A stretch of 64,000 bases of DNA, from NCBI GenBank assembly GCA_016713325.1, contig JADJPJ010000006.1, forward strand, positions 310,001-374,000, given 5' to 3'. This DNA is from Candidatus Flexifilum affinis. GTDB taxonomy: Bacteria; Chloroflexota; Anaerolineae; Aggregatilineales; Phototrophicaceae. The notes below the pieces were generated by a model. That model was not told the DNA's origin and did no database searches. It saw only the letters and a program-made list of their open reading frames with translations. The translations under genes and the position numbers were made by a program. This document shows, in pieces, positions 8,612 through 18,121 of this stretch (its first letter is position 1; each line of letters opens with the position of its first letter).

Positions 8612-10439
8612 AGCGCTGGATGCGGCTGTGCTGGGCCACGGTGAGCGTGCTTCTGCTCGTCACCCTTCCCGCGTTCGGTCAGGAAGATGGCGGGGAAACC
8701 TCACGGTCATGATCACCTCCCCTGGAGAAGGTGAAACTTTCTACTCCGCGCCACAGCGATTTTTGCTCAGCATGCCGATCACCGGGCAGGTTTTCAGCCG
8801 AGGCAACCCGGTCGACCCGGCCACTGTAGAGGTGACACTGGAGCTGTTCGGCGCGTCCGGCGAGCATTATGAGACAACCACACGACTCGACGATAAGGGG
8901 TTCTTCACCTCCCGTGCTTCGATGCTGGAGCGCGATCTGGCACTGCCGGCCAACGACGCCCACATGGACGAAACCTGCGGCGCCTGCCACCAGTCCCACG
9001 TCCCGCTGACGCTGCCGCTCGACGTCACCCATCTGGTTGTCACCGTGCGCGCCGAAGATGGCCGCACAGCCCAGGTCACGCGCACGCTGCGCTTCGATCA
9101 CAGTTCCTATCAGCCGATGGTGGTCACCGTCGACGGCCTGCCGGGCACGGCTCCCGTCGAAGTCAGCGCGACCACCCGGGTCTATAACTGGCGGCGGCGT
9201 ACCTTCCTGGCCGCGGTGTCGGACGGTCAGGCCAGCCTGTCGGTCGAGCGGCTGATTTTCGCCGATCTGGTTTATGAGGTATCGCTGGTTCCCATCGTCG
9301 TGGAGGGCACCCTGTACACCGCGCCGACCCAGGAAGTCGTCGTGCGTCCCGGCGAGATGCCGCCGGCCGTCACACTGACGGCTCGAGAGACGCGTGGCTC
9401 AATCGCGGGACGGGTTGTCCGCGGCGCCAGCAACGAGGCGATGGCGGCCGTGGTTGTGGTGCTCAACATAGCGACTGGCGAAGGGGTGTCGGCCAGCACC
9501 GACGACGAGGGCCGCTTCGCCTTCGCCGATCTACCGGTCACCGAGCATCTGCTGCTGGCGCGAACGCCATCCGGCTTTCACCTTCCTCAGCGCCTGGATC
9601 TGCTCGCTGCCCCCGAAACCGAAACGACCATCCACTTCACTCCGGCAGGTGGCTCAACGCTGAAAGTTCGTGTTTTGTGCGATGGCGTGCCTCTGCCTTT
9701 TGCCGAGGCGGAAGTATCCGGCCTCCCCGTCGCGCATGCAGACCCGCTGACCGGGGTCGTTGAACTGGAGGCAGTGCCGTCTGAGGGTGCACTGGCTGTG
9801 GAGATCGCCGCGGCGGGGTGCTATGGCGTTGTGCTCGACAGCGATAGCCGCGACCTGGGCGACGTCGCGTTGACTCTTCGACCCGACACGACCATCGTCG
9901 AGCGGGGCGGCTGGAAGCTCACCGTCCCGGCCGCCACCCAACTGGTCGAGCAGGATGACGGGTTCACGCTGGAGAGCGGCGTGGTCTGGGGACTGGCCGG
10001 CGACACCTCCCTGCGAGTCGGGGAGTTCGTGCTGCGCGGCCCCGGCGCGTATTTCGCGCTCGAACGCGTGGGGGCGTCCTTCCCTCGACTCTACGTCCGG
10101 GAGGGCGAGATGCTGGCTTTTCGGGACGGTTGGGATGAGCCTGTGCCGGTCACGACCGGTCAGGTGATGGTGCTGAGCGATCCAGCGGCGCGCCCGGTGG
10201 ATCTCGTCTCCGGGGCCGGCCCGCTGCTCCGCGCCGACGCCGGCAGCGTCTCGCCCTTCGTGGCCGCCCCCTCTCCCGAGGCGGTTCGCGCGCAGACCGT
10301 GAACGCCGCGCTGGTGACGGTCGCGCAGGGGTTCATGCTCGCGGCCTACGGGCTGACGTTCGTCGTCGCGCCGGCGCTGCTCATCGTTGGTGCTGTGATA
10401 CTGGTCAAGACGAGAAGGCGCGCGAGAAAGTCCGTCTAG
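8608..10439 (+). CDS. Membrane-anchored monoheme protein with carboxypeptidase-regulatory-like domain (frameshifted)
   Basis: ATG 8608 overlaps the TGA of the previous gene and encodes a signal peptide (MKRWMRLCWATVSVLLLVTL, then PAFGQ) that runs into a stop at 8712. The rest of the protein is in another frame. Adding one G to the G run at 8692-8695 joins them as QEDGGGNLTVMITSPGEG and gives 610 residues. The body has one CxxCH (CGACHQSH, about residue 130), beta-sandwich repeats including a carboxypeptidase-regulatory-like domain (GSIAGRVVRGASNEAMAAVV), and a C-terminal membrane helix followed by KTRRRARKS. It probably anchors or scaffolds the two multiheme partners. The frameshift may be a sequencing error. 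Confidence 0.75.
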
Positions 10440-11416
10440 GGGTGATAGCCAAACGGATTGCCCTCATCCGGAATGTGTGGAACCAGCCGGTCGCTCAGCC
10501 GGGTGAGCGACTCAAACACTTCTGTGGGAATATCGCCATCCAACGCCGCAGCATTCGCCTTTGCCTGTTCGGCGTTCTTGGCACTGACCAGCACTGAGGT
10601 CACGCCCGGCCGCTGCAAGAGCCAGCGCAGCGACAAGTGCGCCAGCGTGCGCCCGACCTGCTCGGCAACCTGCTTCAGATCCTCCACGACCTCATAGACG
10701 TGCGGCCACACATCTTCACGGAAGAGCAGAATGCGCCAGCGCTGGTCGCCGGGCACAAAGCACAATTCTTTCGGATATTTCCCTCCGAGAATCCCGTGCG
10801 CCAGGGCGCTGTAGACCACGACGGAGATGCCATTCTCGGTGCAGTACGGAAGGATGTCCTGCTCGTCGAAGCGCCAGAGCAGGCTGTAGCCGAGCTGGTG
10901 CGCGTCGATGCGTCCAGCCTGCGCGATCTGCTCCATTTGGTCAACCGAAAAGTTGCTCACCCCTGTGGCGTAGATTTTGCCCTGCGCCCGCGCCGTCTCC
11001 AGCCCGTCCATGAGTGGCCGCAGATCTTTGCCGGTGCGCGGCCAGTGAATGTAGTACAGGTCGATGGTCTCTACTTGCAGCCGTTCCCGGCTGGCATCGA
11101 TGGCGTCGAGCACTGCCGCCGCACTGATATCGTCGGAGGCGAATTTCGAGGCGAGAAAGATGCGCTCCCGCCGAGTTGGATCGGCCGCTAGAAATCGCCC
11201 GATCAGCCGCTCGGAGTACCCCTCGCCATAGCCGGTGGCCGTGTCGAAGTGGGTGATGCCATTGTCCAGCGCCGCGGCCATCGCCGCCAGGATGTCTGCC
11301 TCGCCCTGTCCGCTGGCGTGGTCCAGCCCATAGAACGAGCCGCCCATCCCCAGACGCCGGTGCAGCTTGTCGCTTCGTCCGATGTGAATCAGGTCATGCG
11401 CAGAAAGGGTCGTCAT
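10436..11416 (-). CDS. Aldo/keto reductase family oxidoreductase
   Basis: A 326-residue TIM-barrel protein. The catalytic tetrad of the family is visible: Asp and Tyr in HFDTATGYGEGYSE (about residues 56-66), Lys in LASKF and His in DLYYIHWP. The NADPH-binding end (VLVSAKNAEQAKANAAAL, about residues 280-297) is present. These cytoplasmic enzymes reduce aldehydes and ketones, often of sugars, with NADPH. Its stop overlaps the stop of the convergent cytochrome-operon gene by a few bases. Substrate unknown. Confidence 0.92.
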   Translation of the reverse strand: MTTLSAHDLIHIGRSDKLHRRLGMGGSFYGLDHASGQGEADILAAMAAALDNGITHFDTATGYGEGYSERLIGRFLAADPTRRERIFLASKFASDDISAAAVLDAIDASRERLQVETIDLYYIHWPRTGKDLRPLMDGLETARAQGKIYATGVSNFSVDQMEQIAQAGRIDAHQLGYSLLWRFDEQDILPYCTENGISVVVYSALAHGILGGKYPKELCFVPGDQRWRILLFREDVWPHVYEVVEDLKQVAEQVGRTLAHLSLRWLLQRPGVTSVLVSAKNAEQAKANAAALDGDIPTEVFESLTRLSDRLVPHIPDEGNPFGYHP

Positions 11417-11529
11417 GTGTCTTCCTCAGTGGAAAGAAACGAGAAATGAGAGATGAGAAACCAGAAAACATTGGTATGGGAGAGATACGCCCTCAGCGCA
11501 TTTCCTCATTTTTCACCCCTCAGGACTCA

Positions 11530-12987
11530 TCACTCAAATGGCACCGTGTTGCTGACAAACGCCACCTTGGTCCCATCTGGCGACCATGACGGCACGTTCA
11601 TCGTCCCCTGCCCGCCATAGAGGTAAGCGACGACTTTTGGAGCGCCTCCATCGAGCGGCATGACGCGGAGATACACACGTTTCGCCGCCGGGTGATCGCT
11701 GGGATCCACCTCACCGACGAGGTACGTCAGGAAGATGACCTGACGGCCGTCCGGCGAAATGTGCGGGAACCAGTTGTTGTACTCGTCGTCGGTGAGCTGT
11801 TCCTGATCGCTGCCGTCGGGCTTCATGCGCCAGATCTGCATGCGGCCGGTGCGCACCGAGTTGAAGTAAATGGACTTCCCGTCCGGCGTGTATTCAGGTC
11901 CGTCGTTCAGACCCGGCGCTGTCGTGAGCTGCACTTCATCGCCGCCATCGACCGGCTTGCGATAGATGTCGTATTCGCCATTGCGCAGCCCGGTGTAGAC
12001 CACGGCCTTCCCGTCCGGCGACCAGCCATGCAGGTAGGATGGGCCGATGGGCGTGATCTGCTTCGGGGCGCCACCGCTCAGCGGGACCGTGTAGACAATC
12101 GAGTGGTTCTGTGGGCCGGTGTGGCTGCTGATGGCAAGCATCGTGCCATCGAAAGAAATGACGTGGTCGTTGTTGTTGCCGACGGCGTCGCCAGTATCGA
12201 TTTGCTTGATGGCTCGGCTCGGCAGATCGAAGCGGTAGAGCAGACCGCCGCGGTTGAAGATCAACGCCTCGCCGTCCAGGGTCCAGTTCGGCGCTTCAAA
12301 CACGTCGTCCGACTGGTATACGATCTCGCGTGACCCACTGGCCACGTCCAATATCTCCAACCGACTGCCGAACGGATCGCGGGCGCGGTCGAACCCCTTC
12401 TGCACCGGGACGGATATGCGCACATCGCGGAACGTCGCCTGCTCCACGACGTCGTTCTCGTGCGAGCAGACGAAAAGACCCAGATAGACTTCGTCGCCCA
12501 GATTGAGGTCAGTGACCTCGACTGTCGTGAACGGCTCACCGAAGCGCGCAACCGACATGCGATACACGCTGCCCCGCCGCTCCAACTGGATCACGTCGGC
12601 GCCGATCAGGGGCGCGCGCACTTCTTCGGTCTGCGCGCCGGCGCTCCGCCGGTACTGGAGGGAAAGCAGGCCGTCGCCATGAATGCCGGTGCTGACCGCC
12701 GCCGAACTGGCGTTGAGACTGGTCCGCGCCATCCAGCCGAGTTTGCGGTGGGGGTTCACGCCTGCACCCTGGAACTCAGCGCGTACCGTGGCGATGAAAT
12801 CACCGCGCATGCGACGCCACACGTAGTGGAACTCGTCGCGCACTTCCCAGATGTTGACACCGGCGCCCGTGATCGTGAACACCTGGGTCTGCGGGTCAAG
12901 GGTGCAGGAGCCGGCAAGTCGAGGAGAGCCGACGTCGGAATGAGTCTCAAACGGATCGACTGCGTATTTTTCGCGTGAGCGTGACAT
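11530..12987 (-). CDS. TolB-like beta-propeller protein with N-terminal lectin-like domain
   Basis: A 485-residue protein without a signal peptide. Residues about 20-195 look like a DUF1349/concanavalin-like beta-sandwich (GDFIATVRAEFQGAGVNP, then DVIQLERRGSVYRMSVARFG). Residues about 215-485 hold PD40/TolB-type blades with repeated xPDGK motifs (WSPDGKAVVYTGLRNGEYDI, YTPDGKSIYFNSV, ISPDGRQVIFL, WSPDGTKVAFVSN). The combination is found in Bacteroidota, Planctomycetota and Chloroflexota proteins tied to carbohydrate use. It is divergent from the LacI-controlled sugar transporter, with the operators between them, so it may belong to the same regulon. Confidence 0.8.
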   Translation of the reverse strand: MSRSREKYAVDPFETHSDVGSPRLAGSCTLDPQTQVFTITGAGVNIWEVRDEFHYVWRRMRGDFIATVRAEFQGAGVNPHRKLGWMARTSLNASSAAVSTGIHGDGLLSLQYRRSAGAQTEEVRAPLIGADVIQLERRGSVYRMSVARFGEPFTTVEVTDLNLGDEVYLGLFVCSHENDVVEQATFRDVRISVPVQKGFDRARDPFGSRLEILDVASGSREIVYQSDDVFEAPNWTLDGEALIFNRGGLLYRFDLPSRAIKQIDTGDAVGNNNDHVISFDGTMLAISSHTGPQNHSIVYTVPLSGGAPKQITPIGPSYLHGWSPDGKAVVYTGLRNGEYDIYRKPVDGGDEVQLTTAPGLNDGPEYTPDGKSIYFNSVRTGRMQIWRMKPDGSDQEQLTDDEYNNWFPHISPDGRQVIFLTYLVGEVDPSDHPAAKRVYLRVMPLDGGAPKVVAYLYGGQGTMNVPSWSPDGTKVAFVSNTVPFE

Positions 12988-13128
12988 TGTGATGTGTAAT
13001 TCCTTTACCTGAGAAGTATGGCAGTAACTGGTTATTCGGCGGGCAGGCCACGGAAACTCATCACCTGTCAGTCTGCGAAATTCAGGGCAGAGACCAAGCG
13101 AACACCCTGCAATGGTATTCTAGATCGC

Positions 13129-13156
13129 CTGCAAGAATTGTCAACCTATCTTGCAG
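13129..13156. repeat. Perfect 8-bp inverted repeat
   Basis: CTGCAAGA (13129-13136) and TCTTGCAG (13149-13156) are exact reverse complements with a 12-bp spacer, about 110 bp upstream of the LacI operators. It may be a second regulator site, perhaps for the divergent TolB-like gene; no function is shown by the sequence itself. Confidence 0.4.
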
Positions 13157-13264
13157 CAGCAGCGTTATTAAATATCCATCTACAGCTCGTAATATGCGGT
13201 AACCCTTTGTATTTCAAGCGAAAACGACAAGCCTTCAGGATCAAAATCTCAAGAGTCGGATTTG

Positions 13265-13312
13265 TTGACAGCGCTTGCAGAACGATGTATAAGAATGGTG
13301 ACAGCGCTTGCA
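13265..13312 (+). promoter_or_regulatory. Sigma-70-type promoter with two LacI-family operators
   Basis: TTGACA (13265-13270) and TATAAG (13288-13293) are separated by 17 bp, a near-consensus promoter reading towards the sugar transporter. TGACAGCGCTTGCA occurs twice, at 13266-13279 and 13299-13312, 33 bp apart, about three helix turns. The core AGCGCT and outer TG...CA match the LacI/GalR operator pattern. The first copy covers the -35 element and the second covers the start point, so repressor binding would block the promoter. The LacI-type gene at 16851 is the obvious candidate regulator (inference). Confidence 0.75.
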
Positions 13313-13527
13313 GCCTTGCCTTCAAGATGCTGCTCGGCTCAGGTTCTGCATCTTGATCACCAGGAGGTGGATACGAGTCGCGATTTGAAGTTCGCATCAG
13401 TTGCGGTACAAGCGGGTCCACGGGTTTTTCATGCGTGGATACATCGGGGCTGACGGCAGTTCACGCTGACGGCAGGACCGTCTACAAGACGATTTAAACA
13501 CTATGCGTTTTTGAAGGAGATAGCATT

Positions 13528-14848
13528 GTGACGGCGAAAAACGATCACAAAACCAAGCAGCTTTCCCGGCGTGATTTTCTCAAGGTGACGGCAGGCAGCG
13601 CAGCCGGTCTGGCAGCTACGGCGGCAAGCCCTGTGTTCTCTGCGCCGTATCTCAGGCAGTCCGGCAGCAACCCCGCGGTCGTCCGCTTCTGGAGCTGGTA
13701 CACCGACCAGGAGGATCAGTTCCCCAAGGTCATCGCCGACTTCGAGGCCGCCAACCCCAACATCAAGGTCGAACTTCAGATTCTGGCCGACGTCACCGGC
13801 GCGTACCTCCCCGCCCTGCTGGCCGGCGCCGCCGCCAACGACCTCCCCGAAATCTATGCACCGCATGTCTATTCGGTTGAATTTGGCAAGCAGGGCCTTG
13901 GGGCCAACCTGCTGACCGAACTGGGCGCCGACTTCATGGAGGATTTCTTCCCGTCGGCCAACAGCATGTTCCTCGACGGCGATGCGCAGTATGCGATCGG
14001 CTGGATGGCTCAGACCATGGGCTTCTATTATGATCCTGAGATGTTCGCGCAGGCGGGCATCGATGGCGAGCCGGAGACCTGGGATGACATGATCGCGGCT
14101 GCCAACATGCTCAAAAGTGCTCTCCCCGGCAATCTGGGCATGATGCAGGACGCCACCAACGGCTTCAGCGTCAATGACCTGTGGTTCCCCAATGATCACC
14201 GGCTTCTCCGATGATCCTGAGACGGTCCGACTGCTTGACATCGGTCAGGCTCGGTGGAACGAACAGCCAGTCGTCGACGCCCTGACACTCTATCGCAAGA
14301 CACTGGACGGCGGATTGTGGCAGGAAGGCCAGACCGGTATGGATCAGGTCGCCTGTCTGAATGCCATGTATGCCGGACGCGGCGCGGCCTTCTACTCTGG
14401 TTCCTGGAACCCCGGCCGTATTTACAAGGATGCCCCGCCTGAACTGCTGGAACGCCTGAAGGTGATGAAGACCCCGGCGGTCACAGCCGGTGGGCGCCAC
14501 TGGACCGGCAACTCGGCCGGCGCGGCCTTCGCCGTGGCCAACAACAGCGCCAACAAGGACGCTGCTCTCACCTTCATGCAGTATCTGTATTCGCCAGAGG
14601 TCTACTCGTGGGTCATGAGTGACTCGGTCTCCCTGCCTGCCACCAAGTCGGCTGCAGAGGGCGTGACGGATCCCATCATCAAGACCATGGCCTCCTGGCT
14701 GCCCGATGGCTGCCGCCATTGGCTCACCGGCCCTGCCGGCCAGATCGTCGCGGACACGGTCATGTCCTTCACCGTTGGCGACATCACCGACCCGGCGGAA
14801 GCGGCGCGTCTGATGGATGAAGGTGCGTCGGCTCTGGATTACAGCTAG
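13528..14848 (+). CDS. ABC sugar transporter substrate-binding protein, family 1 (frameshifted)
   Basis: The start is GTG 13528. The N-terminus carries a twin-arginine signal (SRRDFLKVTAG), so export by Tat is likely. The frame ends early at 14214 (LWFPNDHRLLR), while the rest of a normal family-1 binding protein continues in another frame (PMITGFSDDPETVRLLD to the stop at 14848). Removing one C from the run at 14187-14190 restores LWFPMITGFSDDPE and gives 439 residues, a typical length. Features include FWSWYTDQEDQFPKVIADFE near residue 55 and the C-terminal lobe AGRGAAFYSGSWNPGRIY. It should bind an oligosaccharide and deliver it to the two permeases downstream. The shift is probably a homopolymer error. 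Confidence 0.82.
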
Positions 14849-14892
14849 ACTCCAGGGCGCGGTCCAAGGGGTTTGAAAGTGAGGAGGCAAGC

Positions 14893-15831
14893 ATGACTCG
14901 AAATGAAGAACGCTTCGGGAGGCTTGCCTCCTTATTGCTTGGTCCGCCCAATGGCAGGCATGAACGGCTGACCGGGCTTTCCATGACCCTGCCCGCGTTT
15001 GTGTTTTTCGTCATCTTCATCGGTATCCCGATCATGCGGACGGTGCTGCTGGGTTTCCAGGAATGGAATGCCATCAGCCCTCCGGAGTGGATCGGTTTCG
15101 ACAATTACGCCCACATGCTGACGGATCAGGTCTTCCTGCGGTCGCTGCTCGTGACTGCGATTCTGACAGCGGTGCTCACCCTGTTCCTCACCATCGTTCC
15201 GCTGCTCGTGGCCGTCCTCTATAACATGGGCTGGGGCGCCTTCGGCACCATCGGGCGAACCATGCTGTTCATGCCGAGCATCATCTCCTGGGTGGTGACA
15301 GGAGCGCTGTGGAAACTTATTCTGGACCCGAACCTGGGCAGTCTGAACACCATTCTCGGTTCTGTCGGCCTGGAATCGCTCCGGAACAATTGGCTGGGCG
15401 ACCGAAGCATTGTCGTGTGGTCGATCGCCGCAGTGGCCATCTGGCAGCAGATCGGCCTCTACGTCATCATTTACTACGCCGGCATCCAGAGCATCGATTC
15501 AACCCTCTACGAAGCGGCGTCCATTGACGGGGCCAATGCCTGGCAGCGCCTCCGCAATGTCACGGTGCCGATGCTCCGCCCGGTCATGTTGATGGTTATC
15601 ACGCTCAACCTGCTGAACGGCATCAAGCTGTTCGACGTCATCTACGTCATGACCGGCGGCGGCCCGGTGAACGCGTCGCAGACGCTCGGCACCTACATTT
15701 ACCGTGTCGCCTTCGCCAATCCTGGCCTTCCTGACTTCGGTTATGGGTCCGCCCTGAGCACGGTCATTCTGATGCTGTGCATCCTCGTCCTTCTATTCCA
15801 GATCTGGATGAACAAGCGGTCGAACTACTGA
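14893..15831 (+). CDS. ABC sugar transporter permease, MalF/UgpA type
   Basis: A 312-residue membrane protein preceded by GAGGAGGCAAGC. It has six predicted membrane helices, beginning PAFVFFVIFIGIPIMRTVLL, and the family EAA loop YEAASIDGANAWQRLRNVTV at about residues 203-222, which contacts the ATPase. It forms the channel with the next gene. As usual for this family the ATPase (MsmX/MalK type) is not encoded in the cluster and may be shared. Confidence 0.93.
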   Translation: MTRNEERFGRLASLLLGPPNGRHERLTGLSMTLPAFVFFVIFIGIPIMRTVLLGFQEWNAISPPEWIGFDNYAHMLTDQVFLRSLLVTAILTAVLTLFLTIVPLLVAVLYNMGWGAFGTIGRTMLFMPSIISWVVTGALWKLILDPNLGSLNTILGSVGLESLRNNWLGDRSIVVWSIAAVAIWQQIGLYVIIYYAGIQSIDSTLYEAASIDGANAWQRLRNVTVPMLRPVMLMVITLNLLNGIKLFDVIYVMTGGGPVNASQTLGTYIYRVAFANPGLPDFGYGSALSTVILMLCILVLLFQIWMNKRSNY

Positions 15832-15859
15832 CAGACCGGGAAGCTTGCGGCTCGCCGGC

Positions 15860-16753
15860 ATGATTGGGAAAATGATGACTACCATTTTGCGAACGACCAA
15901 CACTCGTGTTTACCGGAAAACAACCCGCCCTCCCCGTATTTCGATCTCGCGGATTGGCGCCTTCACCGTCCTGTTGACTCTATCGCTCGTCGGCGTCTAT
16001 CCGTTCGTCTGGATGGTCCTCACCTCGCTGCGCGAGCGCAACACCATCTTCAACGGACCGTTCATCCCGACGCAGATCATTTTCGACGCCTACCCCGCCG
16101 CCTGGCAGCAAACGGAGTTCGGCGCGCACTTTTTGAACACCATCGTCATCGCCATTCTTTCGCTGACGGGAATCCTCTTCTTCTCGACCGCCGCCGGTTA
16201 CGCCTTCGCCAAGCTGCGGTTTCCGATGAAACGGGTCATTTACGTCCTGCTCCTCAGCACCATGGCCATGCCAGCCGCGTCGCTGATCATCCCGCTCTAC
16301 CTCCAGGTGAAAAACCTTGGCCTGCTCAATTCCACGCAGGGGCTAATCCTGGTGTACGTGGCGTCGATGTCGCCCTTCTCCATCATGCTCATGCGCTCGT
16401 TCTTCGAGACGGTGCCCAACGAGCTGATCGAAGCTGCGCGCATCGACGGATCGAGCGAGTGGGGGACGTTCTATCGTGTGGCGCTACCGCTCGTCAGACC
16501 GGGTGTCGGTACGGTGGTCATCTTGCAGCTTCTTTCGGTCTGGAACGAGTTTCTTTACGCGACGGTGCTCATTCAGGACCCGGCTTTGAAGCCGCTGACA
16601 CCGACCATCTTCAACCTGGTCGGGCAGTTCAACACCAACTGGACGTCGCTCACGGCTGCCCTTACGATGGCCATCATCCCAGTTGTGCTGGTCTACATTA
16701 ACATGCAGAAGCAGTTTGTCGCTGGACTTACTCAGGGTGCACTCAAAGGGTAG
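15860..16753 (+). CDS. ABC sugar transporter permease, MalG/UgpE type
   Basis: A membrane protein of about 297 residues with six helices and the EAA loop IEAARIDGSSEWGTFYRVAL (about residues 195-214). The start is uncertain: TTG 15845, ATG 15860 and ATG 15872 are in frame; the last has GGGAAA just before it. The C-terminus QKQFVAGLTQGALKG is typical of the family. It pairs with the MalF-type permease 29 bp upstream and belongs to the operon driven by the promoter at 13265. Confidence 0.92.
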   Translation: MIGKMMTTILRTTNTRVYRKTTRPPRISISRIGAFTVLLTLSLVGVYPFVWMVLTSLRERNTIFNGPFIPTQIIFDAYPAAWQQTEFGAHFLNTIVIAILSLTGILFFSTAAGYAFAKLRFPMKRVIYVLLLSTMAMPAASLIIPLYLQVKNLGLLNSTQGLILVYVASMSPFSIMLMRSFFETVPNELIEAARIDGSSEWGTFYRVALPLVRPGVGTVVILQLLSVWNEFLYATVLIQDPALKPLTPTIFNLVGQFNTNWTSLTAALTMAIIPVVLVYINMQKQFVAGLTQGALKG

Positions 16754-16850
16754 AATAGCCAATCGGAACTCATGATGTGCCACACCTCCATACGCACAAC
16801 TGAGCCGACTCGATTGGTGAGTTTTCATAGCGCACTTCCACAGGGCTACC

Positions 16851-17969
16851 ATGGCATCGAATGACGAGAAAGCGAAATCTCGGACAACTCAGCGGCATCC
16901 TCAACCAGGGCACGGTCGAGCCAACGGCACACGGCACGCGGGACCTGGCAACGCATCGGTGACGCTCGCCGATGTCGGCAAGCTGGCCGGGGTTTCGCCC
17001 TCCACGGTCTCCCGAGTGGTGAGCAACCGCACCCCTGTCAGCCCTGAGGTCCGCGAAAAAGTCGAACGTGCCATCGTGCGTCTGGGTTATGTGCCCAACC
17101 GCGCCGCGCGCAATCTCGTCACCAGTCGAAGCGATTCCTTCGGCGTCATGATCTCGGAGCCGCTGAGTGAATGGGGCAACGACCCTTTCATCGCGCCACT
17201 GCTCTTCGGAATCAGCGAAGGACTGGCCGACACCGATATCCAGCTCATCCTGATCATGAAATCGACCTCGCGCGACGAAGAGCGGGCCCAGCGTTACGTG
17301 CAGAAGGGCCACGTCGATGGCGTCATCATGGTCGGCTCGCACGCCGGAGACCCGGTACCTGAGGAACTGATGAAATTCGGCATTCCGATGGTCTTCAGCG
17401 GCCGACCGGCTGTGGATATCGACGTCGATTATGTCGATGCCGATCATCGCAGCGGCGCGCGCATGGCCGTCAGCCACCTGATCGCCGGAGGGCGCCGGCG
17501 GATCGCCACGGTGCATGGCACCCTGGACATGCCGTCGAGCCGGGACAAGCTCGACGGATATCGCGACGCTCTGGCAGCCGCGGGCCTCCCGTCTGACCCA
17601 GGGCTGGCGGTGGCGGGCAACTACAGTCCCTCCCTTGCCAGCGAAGCGATGATTGCCCTGCTCGAACGCCATCCGGATGTAGACGGCGTGTTCGTCGCGT
17701 CCGACACAATGGCGGCGGCCGTCACTGGCGTTCTCACGGCGGCCGGTCGGCGTATCCCGGAAGACATCGCCATCGTGGGCTACGACGGCACACCGCTGGC
17801 CATGGCCACTCGCCCGATGCTCACAACCATCCGCCAACCCATTGAAGCGATGGGGCGTGCCATGGCTCAACTGCTGCTGCGGCGCGTTGAGCATCCGGAT
17901 GAACCGACCAGTCACATCATTTTCACGACCGAGCTGATCGTCCGCGAGTCGAGCGGCCCGGCGGCGTAA
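16851..17969 (+). CDS. LacI family transcriptional regulator
   Basis: A 372-residue repressor. An unusual basic and low-complexity extension of about 35 residues precedes the DNA-binding domain VTLADVGKLAGVSPSTVSRV, with the hinge helix region RAARNLVTSRSDSFGVMI after it. The rest is a periplasmic-binding-protein-like sugar-sensing domain (IMVGSHAG, IVGYDGTPLAMATRPMLTTI). It lies at the 3' side of the transporter genes. By position and by the twin LacI-type operators at 13266 and 13299 it probably represses the transporter until a sugar is bound. Confidence 0.93.
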   Translation: MASNDEKAKSRTTQRHPQPGHGRANGTRHAGPGNASVTLADVGKLAGVSPSTVSRVVSNRTPVSPEVREKVERAIVRLGYVPNRAARNLVTSRSDSFGVMISEPLSEWGNDPFIAPLLFGISEGLADTDIQLILIMKSTSRDEERAQRYVQKGHVDGVIMVGSHAGDPVPEELMKFGIPMVFSGRPAVDIDVDYVDADHRSGARMAVSHLIAGGRRRIATVHGTLDMPSSRDKLDGYRDALAAAGLPSDPGLAVAGNYSPSLASEAMIALLERHPDVDGVFVASDTMAAAVTGVLTAAGRRIPEDIAIVGYDGTPLAMATRPMLTTIRQPIEAMGRAMAQLLLRRVEHPDEPTSHIIFTTELIVRESSGPAA

Positions 17970-18121
17970 CGGATTTGACGGCCGAGCGCGCCGGCCACAA
18001 GCGAGCGCGACAATGGACCATCGTCAACCAAGCGATGCAGCGGCCGATCAGGATGGTTCTGATTGCCCGGAACCGCATCGGCAGTGTTTGACTTACATGT
18101 GACACCCCGGGACAGGGCTAA

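Larger units (their letters stand above)
12988..13527. other. Divergent intergenic region of sugar locus, 540 bp
   Basis: A long region between the TolB-like gene and the sugar-binding protein gene. It holds an inverted repeat (13129-13156) and a good promoter with two LacI-type operators (13265-13312). The predicted transcript would have a leader of roughly 220 nt before the start at 13528. Short ORFs here have no recognisable content. Confidence 0.7.

Noticed and set aside
8628..8712. In-frame GTG at 8628 as true start of the third cytochrome-operon protein
   Set aside because: It would lack a signal peptide although the protein has a CxxCH site and C-terminal membrane anchor; the overlapping ATG at 8608 gives a good signal peptide after one-base correction.
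11430..11480. Simple GA-rich repeat (GAGAAATGAGAGATGAGAAA) as functional element
   Set aside because: Short imperfect low-complexity stretch between two minus-strand genes; no structure or conserved motif.
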